NCBI GenBank assembly: GCA_964547995.1
Contig: CAZJRB010000024.1
Location: forward strand, 1-64,000
Reading direction: 5' to 3'
Source: CAZJRB01 sp964547995
GTDB lineage: Bacteria > Planctomycetota > Planctomycetia > Pirellulales > Thermoguttaceae
Length of the DNA stretch: 64,000 nt
Positions 24,048 through 31,585 of the stretch are shown in pieces; the first letter of the stretch is position 1, and every line of letters starts with the position of its first letter. Below the pieces are notes generated by a model. It made no database searches, was not told where the DNA came from, and saw only the letters and a program-made list of their open reading frames with translations. Position numbers and translations under genes: made by a program.

Positions 24048-27032
24048 CTAGTCCTGATGTCGGTCTCCGTCTCCCTGCTCAAGTCTCCAACGCGCTAGAT
24101 CAAACGTCAGTTCCTTCCCAAGGGACTCGGGAATCGGTACGCGGGCTGCGATCTGTTCGCTCCTGTTCTCGTCAAACTCGAATTTCTGCCCCATCACGAT
24201 GTTGACCCATCGCTCTCGATCTTTCACAACGCGAAACATCTTCTCGTCGGCACTCCCAGCCAAGTAGGGTTGGAAAACGCGGATGGGAACCGCACAGAGT
24301 TCTGCCTTGCACCGAATCCGGTCGAGCCGCCCGGTCTGCTGTTCCAGCGTGCTTGGATTCCAATATCCATCGTGATGGATTACGTGGCGGCAAAACCGGT
24401 GCAAGTCGATTCCTTCCCCCATAACCCCGCTGCTGACCAAGATCTCCGGGAATAGGGGACTGTTGAACGCAAGAGCCAATCGTTCGCGGGCCTCGGGCTT
24501 CGTATCCCCATGAACGATTCGCACAAGGGGCACAACACGGTAGCTCCCATCCTCTTCTTCAGAGGTGTCTTCGAGATCGTCTTGGTCGACCTGCTCCAAC
24601 CGACGCGGTCGGGAGTAGACCGAAACAGTCTTGATGCACATATCCAGCGGGTCCGCAAACTCGTCGTCCTCCTCGCCCTTGGAAAGAGCAAGCCGATACT
24701 CACCCCTTTCCGCCAACTCGACGGCGAAGTCGAGAAACTGGTAGACGCGATCCAGGTACGTCTGATTCGACCGATCGCGGTGCTCTTTGATGCCACGTCT
24801 TAGGGCAGCGAGGCCGGGTTCGAGCACTTGGGGACGCCCTTCACCAAGTTCCCAGGCCCGTTGCACATCGGGATCGCCCAACGGCAAATAGCGGGCAATG
24901 AACGAGGGAGCGCGGAAGTACGCCGCGAGGACCTCCAGAAGCCTGGCCTTGTACTTCTGTAGGACTTGATACTTGCGATCGGCCAGCGGCACCGACAGAA
25001 TATCGCGGATCTCCTCATGGAAAGGACGCCCTTCCTCGGAAAAGCGACGGGCCACGCGGGTGAGGAAACTCTGGACCGCTTCCTCACCGTCATAGCCGGC
25101 CCCCAGTTTGTCCTTGGCAATCGCAAGCGTCTTGGCGTGGATCTCCTCGCGAATGTGTTCGTAGAGTGCCTTGCAGGTCTCACGGTAGAAGCAGAAAACG
25201 AGGACCTTCTCGCCGGCGGCCCAGAGATCCACAACCCTCCCTACCGTGGCTGCGATCTTCGGGTGCTGCATCCTCTTCAGGCGAGGATCGGAGCGAGAAG
25301 GGATAATGCTAGCAACTCGTTCTTCATACCACGCCGTGGGCACAATGGTCTGAATGGGAGCTTCGGGGTCCTCGTCGTCACCGATCGGTTGTCCTCTGTC
25401 GTTCATGTCCCGCGCCGCACCACGCGCATCCCGAGTATGATGGAACGCCTCATACGAGGAGGCTAGACCTTCGGCGAAGAAGGCTCTGGCGCCCGAAGTC
25501 TGCGTCAGTTCTCCTTGGGCCCTCGCCGTCAAAAGAAAGGGCAATACCGCCTCGCTGCCGATCGGCAACCCAAGTTCCTCGTGCCCCGGATCGGCACCCT
25601 CACGTAGAATCCCCCGACCACAGATGCTCTCCCGTCTCGGTTGCTCCACATTCTCATCTTCGGAACGCAGAACCATCGGGCGATTGTGGCGTACGACCCA
25701 TGGTCGCAGTAGCTTCTGCGCTTCATCGCGGGTCTCTTGGCAATTCTGGATGGCTTCCACGAGTCGCTGTTCCCAGACATCACCCGGTTCCCTTTCGATG
25801 TGACGCCACCAAGTGTCCACCGTCTGATCCCCAAGCATCTCGGTCCTGATGCTTCCCCAAAGCCGGTCAAGTCTCCGTCCGGCGAGCCGATTTGCATCCA
25901 ACGCTGATTCCAACTGGTTGATTTCGGATCGGAAGTCATCAAGGCTGGATGACGGTGATCTTGCCCCGCTCCATCGTATGGCCTCAAAGCTCCGCAGGAC
26001 CCGGATCAACTCCTGATGTCCGAGTTGGAATGGCGTGGCAGTCAGGAAGAGCATTCGCTGGAACTTGCCATTCAGTAAGGTAACGTCGTCGTCACTCGAA
26101 CTGCGGAACAACTGCGCAAGTTGCGTATGATCGTTCTTTGCATGGTGAGCTTCATCGAGAATCAGCAACGGCGAGTGCCATTTGGATACGCTTAGCCACT
26201 GGTCGTATATCGCCCGGCAAGCATCATTGAACAATGCTCGGGCGTTCTTCATCCGTTGACCGATGTTCTCCGAGACCCTTTTGGGCAAGGCTTCTCGCAG
26301 GACTGCAACGAGCGGGGACCAGTCAATACGATCCTTGTAGTGAGGAAGCAATTCCGGGATCGGGTCATCATCCGTTTCATCGAGAATCCATTCGTCAACC
26401 AAGACTTTCTTCCATTTGAGGACATCGGTGTTCAGCAGCTTCTTCACAACCTTCTCCGTGAGGTAACGCTGAGACACAAGCCGCACGAGATCTGCCGCCC
26501 AACGGTAGATCCGGGTCTTCTGGCGAGTTGACAGCTTCGTCCGCTGACGGGCAAGGCGAATCATGCCGAGTTTGATCCACGGATCACCGATCCCCCGCGA
26601 GAAACAACCGGTTGTTATGAAGACCAGATGCTTACGATGGCGAGCATCATCATCCAGTAGTTTGAAGAAGGCCGCAGGAGAGTGAGCATAAGTATGGCGT
26701 ATCCAGTCTAGTGCTCCCGGCACAGCGCAGTGGCGTTTGAACTGTTCCCATTCCCGCTGCCACTTCCCGCGTAACCGGCTGGGCACCATGACCACGACCG
26801 GGCCCTGCCGACCTCGCGTTGCGAGGATTACCGAGGCGGCGACAGCCAGAGCCACGTAGGTCTTGCCCATTCCGACCTCATCACTGAGCAAGATCCCAGG
26901 GCGATCCGTCAGATCGTCAAGGATCTCTCTCGCCGTCTGGGTTTGGCGCTCCGCGTCTTCGGGCCGAATCCTTACTCGTCCGGTGCCGCGAAGATTCAGA
27001 GATTTTTCAGCGTAAGGCCAGTCAACAGGCAT
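24048..27032 (-). CDS. SNF2-type DEAH helicase, defence-associated
   Basis: A 994-residue superfamily 2 helicase. The Walker A loop is GMGKT at 54-58 in LLSDEVGMGKTYVALAVA; Ia is VVVMVPSRLRGKWQREW. DEAH is in LLILDEAHHAKND near residue 292 and motif III is LTATPF. The second RecA domain has SSGVMGEGIDLHRF (motif V) and QQTGRLDRI (motif VI) near 904. The middle has a long insertion (about 380-560). This layout resembles DISARM DrmD and BREX BrxHII, both SNF2-like. It follows the PLD gene by two bases, so the two products probably act together, e.g. translocation plus cleavage. Confidence 0.9.
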   Translation of the reverse strand: MPVDWPYAEKSLNLRGTGRVRIRPEDAERQTQTAREILDDLTDRPGILLSDEVGMGKTYVALAVAASVILATRGRQGPVVVMVPSRLRGKWQREWEQFKRHCAVPGALDWIRHTYAHSPAAFFKLLDDDARHRKHLVFITTGCFSRGIGDPWIKLGMIRLARQRTKLSTRQKTRIYRWAADLVRLVSQRYLTEKVVKKLLNTDVLKWKKVLVDEWILDETDDDPIPELLPHYKDRIDWSPLVAVLREALPKRVSENIGQRMKNARALFNDACRAIYDQWLSVSKWHSPLLILDEAHHAKNDHTQLAQLFRSSSDDDVTLLNGKFQRMLFLTATPFQLGHQELIRVLRSFEAIRWSGARSPSSSLDDFRSEINQLESALDANRLAGRRLDRLWGSIRTEMLGDQTVDTWWRHIEREPGDVWEQRLVEAIQNCQETRDEAQKLLRPWVVRHNRPMVLRSEDENVEQPRRESICGRGILREGADPGHEELGLPIGSEAVLPFLLTARAQGELTQTSGARAFFAEGLASSYEAFHHTRDARGAARDMNDRGQPIGDDEDPEAPIQTIVPTAWYEERVASIIPSRSDPRLKRMQHPKIAATVGRVVDLWAAGEKVLVFCFYRETCKALYEHIREEIHAKTLAIAKDKLGAGYDGEEAVQSFLTRVARRFSEEGRPFHEEIRDILSVPLADRKYQVLQKYKARLLEVLAAYFRAPSFIARYLPLGDPDVQRAWELGEGRPQVLEPGLAALRRGIKEHRDRSNQTYLDRVYQFLDFAVELAERGEYRLALSKGEEDDEFADPLDMCIKTVSVYSRPRRLEQVDQDDLEDTSEEEDGSYRVVPLVRIVHGDTKPEARERLALAFNSPLFPEILVSSGVMGEGIDLHRFCRHVIHHDGYWNPSTLEQQTGRLDRIRCKAELCAVPIRVFQPYLAGSADEKMFRVVKDRERWVNIVMGQKFEFDENRSEQIAARVPIPESLGKELTFDLARWRLEQGDGDRHQD

Positions 27033-27034
27033 CT

Positions 27035-29251
27035 TTAGATTCTCCCCCGCTCGGTTACCGTGGAGCCTGTTCCGGTCGCAGCATAAACACGCTCAATGTA
27101 CTCGGATAGATTCTCGGGTAGGTCATCTTCATCAGACCCGCCCAGCGAATCGAGGAAAGACCTTAGTTGCTCGTCGGTTTTGTCGAATGAGGCCAGGATG
27201 TCAGCACGTTCACTGCCAGACGTGCGTGCCTCGAACCGCTTTCGCAAGTGCGCAACGGCCAAGACAAGTTCGCTGAGTAGGTAAACCCTGTGTTCCGATG
27301 CCAATCTGGCGCACCAGTTCGTCTCTTCAGCGGCATCGACGTTTGCGATCGTTTTCGCCAACGACACAGGACCAAACGGGTCCTTTTGTAATCGGTAGCG
27401 AATGGCGTCGGTGTGAACCACAGTGCGGTCAATTCGATTGCACATGCTAATCAGAGCCCTTCCGAATTGCCGCACGCGGTAGAGCAGGTAGCTAGACGTA
27501 TCAACCGAACGAAGGGAGTCGATTCCCGCTTCGTTCTTTGTCTTCCGGCTATCACCGGTCCCGTTGCGGTCGTACCACAGGGCAGGGCTTTTGCCACTTA
27601 TGAGGCAAGCGATTATCGCATCAGCCCCGAGCTTCCGGTATTCCCCTGGCGGGAGGAGGTCATCTTTCGATTCCACGCAAACGCCCAGTTTCGCCTCGTG
27701 TTGCTGACCTTCGTCGTCCGTCCAGGAAATCGTTAACGCGACCAAGTGAATGGCACGTTGCTCCGGGGGGAAGACATAGACCAGATCCTTGGCTTGTGGG
27801 TCCGGCTGTACGTATTCGCTGGAAAACAGAGGTGCCAGCTCATCGGTGTCAGCTCCCGGAAGCCGAACCCGCCAAGCACTAGGTTCATCACGGTCGCGAT
27901 CCACACCAATCCGGAGTTCCCCGGACACCTGAGAGTAACTTGCCCAGGCGAAGAACTTCGGAAGTGCGGGGGTTCCCTTTGGCTCGTCTTCCGGCGGTTC
28001 CGGTGGCTCTTCCCACACCACATCTTTGGGCGACACGCCCTCGTTCCATTCACGCGGTAGTCCAAGCCGATCGCCGAGTCGGGTGCCTTCTCGCTTCTCG
28101 TGACGCCAATCCTCGAAGACGAGATTTGCCTCGACATTATGCTTGCCGATGCCCATCCCCCCGGGCGTGAAATTGCTGGAACCAATCATCAGCAGTGCAT
28201 CGTCGTCGCTCTCGATCACGACGGCCTTGGTGTGCAAGTCCCGGTTTCGGTCTTCCTTGCCTTCAACGCACAGCGGAATTGGGAGCACGTTGGCGCAACC
28301 GCGAGTACCCAGACCTGCGTCCCAACTCCTCCCAAACGCCTCGGGAAGCGGAATCCGAGTGACTTCGTCTTCAGACGTTCGTGGTTTCTCGGGGACAACG
28401 AGCCAGCTTTCGCAATCGCGTGACCGTGGGAGGGACTTCAGCTTTTCGACGACGACGTCCTTCGCTCCTTTGGATGTCGGTTGGGCAACGAAAGGAGTGA
28501 CAACGGTAACGCAGGTTGCGCGTCGTCGCCGCCATAACTCCGCGAGTTCATCCAAGGCAGATCGAGCTGCAAGCGAGCCGACAGACGGATGTGTTGCGGC
28601 CAAAGCAACCCGTGGCCTCTCGCGAGGCGTGAAATCCTCGGGGGCATAGTCCCAGGAGTCGAGAACCTGCCGAAGTCGCCGGATCGTGTCTTCCGCTCGG
28701 TCCACCGCTCCTCGTACGACGCGCGACCACCCCAAGATCACTTCAAGCAGCTCAAGCACATTGCGCAGGACGGTGGCTGGGACAGATTCCGGATCATCCC
28801 AGAAGTCGAGAGCCGCGAAGATCTCTCGGTTCTTTCGATACCCGTTCCGCGTCAGATTCGCCGAGCCGATAATAACACGAACTAACCTCTCCCATGCCAA
28901 AATGCTGATTTTCGCGTGCAGAATCCCGCCGGGCACTTGAACAGGAATTTGGTCCCAGCTCATCGTCGTTTGTGAGAAATCAATGTGCTGGTGATCCACG
29001 AGAACGGCTACGGGGGCCAGGGAGAGCGCTTCCTCTCTTTCCACGAGGAACGACGCCTCGTTCTCCGTGTGGTCGAGTTTCAAGCCCATCCATCGGGGTA
29101 GCAACTCGGCCTCGAAAAAGGGTGCATGGAACTCGTAAGTCGTGGCGAGGCACGCCCAAGGCCGACCGACGCCATCTTCTGCGATCGTCTCTGGTGGCGA
29201 CCAGTAGTGGGAAAGCGGTGGTAAGTCGTTCTTCTTATTCTTCCTGGCCAT
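27035..29251 (-). CDS. Phospholipase D-like (HKD) domain protein, possible nuclease
   Basis: A 738-residue protein with two degenerate PLD catalytic blocks: GILHAKISILAWERLV … IIGSANLTRNG (about 108-140) and DLHTKAVVIES … IGSSNFTPGG (about 335-370). Each keeps His-x-Lys and the GS(A/S)N(L/F)T stretch typical of PLD-family nucleases such as DISARM DrmC. The C-terminal 300 residues are unassigned. It overlaps the upstream gene by 17 bp and precedes the helicase by two bases. A DNA-cleaving role in defence is the best inference. Confidence 0.85.
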   Translation of the reverse strand: MARKNKKNDLPPLSHYWSPPETIAEDGVGRPWACLATTYEFHAPFFEAELLPRWMGLKLDHTENEASFLVEREEALSLAPVAVLVDHQHIDFSQTTMSWDQIPVQVPGGILHAKISILAWERLVRVIIGSANLTRNGYRKNREIFAALDFWDDPESVPATVLRNVLELLEVILGWSRVVRGAVDRAEDTIRRLRQVLDSWDYAPEDFTPRERPRVALAATHPSVGSLAARSALDELAELWRRRRATCVTVVTPFVAQPTSKGAKDVVVEKLKSLPRSRDCESWLVVPEKPRTSEDEVTRIPLPEAFGRSWDAGLGTRGCANVLPIPLCVEGKEDRNRDLHTKAVVIESDDDALLMIGSSNFTPGGMGIGKHNVEANLVFEDWRHEKREGTRLGDRLGLPREWNEGVSPKDVVWEEPPEPPEDEPKGTPALPKFFAWASYSQVSGELRIGVDRDRDEPSAWRVRLPGADTDELAPLFSSEYVQPDPQAKDLVYVFPPEQRAIHLVALTISWTDDEGQQHEAKLGVCVESKDDLLPPGEYRKLGADAIIACLISGKSPALWYDRNGTGDSRKTKNEAGIDSLRSVDTSSYLLYRVRQFGRALISMCNRIDRTVVHTDAIRYRLQKDPFGPVSLAKTIANVDAAEETNWCARLASEHRVYLLSELVLAVAHLRKRFEARTSGSERADILASFDKTDEQLRSFLDSLGGSDEDDLPENLSEYIERVYAATGTGSTVTERGRI

Positions 29252-30683
29252 CGGTGATCTCAGCTCCGTGGATCTGTCCCAGGTCGATCAACAGACTGTA
29301 AGCATTGGAGACGCGGAAGGGATGCAAGTAGGCACCATCGTGCGTCCACGGCGTCTCGCCGCTGTCGCCGAATCCTGGGAGCAAAGTCCAGTGTTTGGTA
29401 TCGGTCTCGATCCAGGCCCCTTTGCTCTTTTGCTTCTGAACTCGACGGTGTCGCGCCATTACGGTGTCCACCAGTTGCCCCTCGCTTTCGAGACCGCCAA
29501 GGGCATCCTGTAGAGTTTCATCGAGACGTTCCAAGTCAATCGAATCATTGACGACCGGGTAGTTCGGCAGGTCGGCCATGCGCGATTGAAGGTCCTGAGC
29601 GGCGGACGCCAGCCCTGTGAGGGCGCCCGCGAAATGGGGTTTGAGTGTTGGGTCGGCCAGAAGTTGCTCGCGGTCGGCTCGACCGCCTCGGTGTGTCAAT
29701 CCCCACAAGAGCCCTCGGACGACTGACTCCAAGTGGCCAGCGGTCTGTTCGTAGGCATCCAGTAGTCTGATCGTGAACGCAATGATGCGTTCCACGTCAC
29801 TGTCCGACTCGTCTACCTTCGGTTGCACTTGGTAAGCGAGTATGTGCTGGTCAACCTCGCCACGGGAAAGGTGATCCGAAAGGGAGACGTAGTTGTCGGC
29901 GATCTCACGGTCCTGAAGCAGTTCGACACATCGTCTGCGAACGACGCTCTTGTCCCCACAAAGCAGCCTCAGAATGACGTCACTCTCCTGATGTCCCAGG
30001 TGATCTGGGCGGAGGTGTTCCGCCAGATCGGACCATCCCCACCACCGTGGTGCCGGCCAGAAGGAATCCTTGACTTGTCTCGCAACGTCCTTGGTTAATC
30101 GCTTCAGCCATTTCGCGCCAGGACTTTTCGCCCCCCGATCGTCCAGGATTCCGCGCAGGCCCTCTTCAGCAGACCATGCCAAAAGCAATTCCTGACCGTT
30201 CCGGCTGATCCGGTTGTCGTCGTCGATGACATCCATATTGCGCGCGAGCCGGGCAATCACGCCAAATGGGCCGTTCACCGCCTGACCCTTGAGGAAATTG
30301 GCGCGTTCGAGAGGTTGGTTCTTCGAGTTTAGGGCCCGACGTGCGAGACTGATGCCGGGCAATCGTCGTGACGCCAAACGCCACGAATCATCCCATCGTT
30401 CGGATCGTGCGACAGCCGAGACAAAGAGCCGTTCCAGGCCAAGGCGGGCCTCAAGGCGAAGCTCCTCGTCGCCTCCCGCATCTTCAGCTACGTGTTCTGC
30501 AACAAGGGCGGCCAGGGCGGCAAATGTCATGTGGCGAGCCCGCCACATCCGCGCCGTTACGCCCGGGAACAAGACCTCAGCCAACTGCTCCGCCATCGCC
30601 ACCGTGCCCATCGGGTCGATGCTTCCAGGTGGATCTTCGGCGGGATCGTACGGAGTAGCAAGTGGTAACGAATCAATCAGCAC
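29235..30683 (-). CDS. Unknown defence-operon protein, possibly DUF6361-like
   Basis: A 482-residue soluble, helix-rich protein. The N-terminal region has AEVLFPGVTARMWRARH, which recalls the FPG-T-x-RARY segment of DUF6361 proteins as I remember them; that link is tentative. DUF6361-like genes often accompany PLD and helicase genes in defence islands. It overlaps the PLD gene by 17 bp and begins 34 bp after the metallopeptidase gene. No catalytic motif was seen. Confidence 0.7.
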   Translation of the reverse strand: MLIDSLPLATPYDPAEDPPGSIDPMGTVAMAEQLAEVLFPGVTARMWRARHMTFAALAALVAEHVAEDAGGDEELRLEARLGLERLFVSAVARSERWDDSWRLASRRLPGISLARRALNSKNQPLERANFLKGQAVNGPFGVIARLARNMDVIDDDNRISRNGQELLLAWSAEEGLRGILDDRGAKSPGAKWLKRLTKDVARQVKDSFWPAPRWWGWSDLAEHLRPDHLGHQESDVILRLLCGDKSVVRRRCVELLQDREIADNYVSLSDHLSRGEVDQHILAYQVQPKVDESDSDVERIIAFTIRLLDAYEQTAGHLESVVRGLLWGLTHRGGRADREQLLADPTLKPHFAGALTGLASAAQDLQSRMADLPNYPVVNDSIDLERLDETLQDALGGLESEGQLVDTVMARHRRVQKQKSKGAWIETDTKHWTLLPGFGDSGETPWTHDGAYLHPFRVSNAYSLLIDLGQIHGAEITDGQEE

Positions 30684-30717
30684 GTCCTCGACCTCCTACT
30701 CGATCGAGCGTAACTGT

Positions 30718-31245
30718 TCATAGGATGTCCGCCAATGCGTCTCCAGTGAGTTCGTCATTTTCAAGCAGTTGATTGGCGACCTTTTCCACTGATGCCCAAT
30801 CCTGATCCAACCATTGCACAGTATCTCTGATGACTTCTTCGAGCTTCAGGGAGTTTCCGTGAAAATCCCCGTCAATCTGAAAGAAATCCTCATCGCTGAA
30901 GGAAACGTCAACACTGTTGCCATCATTGAGTGATACAGTGATTAGCTGTCCAGGATACTCATGGTGTCGAAAATAGTGGTGACATGTCATTCGTGCGGCA
31001 ACTGGCAACCACCCATCACCGAGCTGCCCCACACTCCGTGCTTCACTAAGAGCGCCGGCAACCGCGACCGTTGTCTTCTCTTCCGCTGAAAAGCCTGCTA
31101 GGTTGACGGTTACTTCGGCAGAGTCGTTGTGTACTCTGACTCCTTGAACGGAGCCCTCATGGAGGCACCACGCTCGCACCACATGCCCAGCCTCGTGGAA
31201 GGCTGCGCGTTCGCGATCATCCTCAATGAACCATTCTCTCTTCAT
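30718..31245 (-). CDS. Stand-alone HEAGH zinc metallopeptidase (M41-like)
   Basis: A 175-residue protein with HEAGH at residues 17-21 in AAFHEAGHVVRAWCLHEG, the zinc-binding helix of FtsH-type (M41) peptidases. A later AVAGALSEARS resembles the Ala-rich helix that follows in FtsH. The AAA+ half of FtsH is absent. A GGAGGT site lies four bases before the ATG. It stands two genes downstream of the brxL-kinase fusion, which lacks the usual Lon protease domain, so this protein might provide a protease function to the system. Confidence 0.75.
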   Translation of the reverse strand: MKREWFIEDDRERAAFHEAGHVVRAWCLHEGSVQGVRVHNDSAEVTVNLAGFSAEEKTTVAVAGALSEARSVGQLGDGWLPVAARMTCHHYFRHHEYPGQLITVSLNDGNSVDVSFSDEDFFQIDGDFHGNSLKLEEVIRDTVQWLDQDWASVEKVANQLLENDELTGDALADIL

Positions 31246-31260
31246 CTCTACCTCCCATGG

Positions 31261-31535
31261 CTAGCGATTCTCAAATCTCTTCTCGTGAACATGCCGTTTA
31301 TGCAAGGGCATTGACCCAACTTGGCACAAGACGTTTCCGCTGCCGAACACGGGCCCCGACACCCGGGATGCGATTGCACCCTCGTAGGACTCGTCGAGTC
31401 CCCACGCACCGTCATCTGACAGATCCACCATGATCGACCAGACGTCCCCTTCGAGCCACCACCGCGTCGAAACTGGACGTATCGCAACGTCAACGCCAAC
31501 TCATCACGGATCGCGTTTAGGACTCGATTTTTCAT
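31261..31535 (-). pseudogene. Frameshifted small gene in the BREX operon
   Basis: The frame from 31535 starts convincingly (MKNRVLNAIRDEL) and then loses protein-like character. In the -1 frame the reading continues smoothly: GVDVAIRPVSTRWWLEGDVW, then SIMVDLSDDGAWGLDESYEG, ending at a TAG at 31261-31263 (tail HKRHVHEKRFENR). The join needs one extra G beside the GG at 31496-31497. Restored, it would be a protein of about 91 residues filling the gap between the brxL-kinase and peptidase genes. It is a recent one-base deletion, a sequencing error, or less likely a programmed frameshift. Function unknown. Confidence 0.65.
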
Positions 31536-31585
31536 TTGCGGTCACTCGCTCGTTTGGTCTTTGGGTGTGGCAGTGTGCAACCCCT

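Noticed and set aside
24048..29251. DISARM system
   Set aside because: Only PLD and SNF2-like genes are present. DrmA and the DUF1998 protein DrmB, which define DISARM, are absent.
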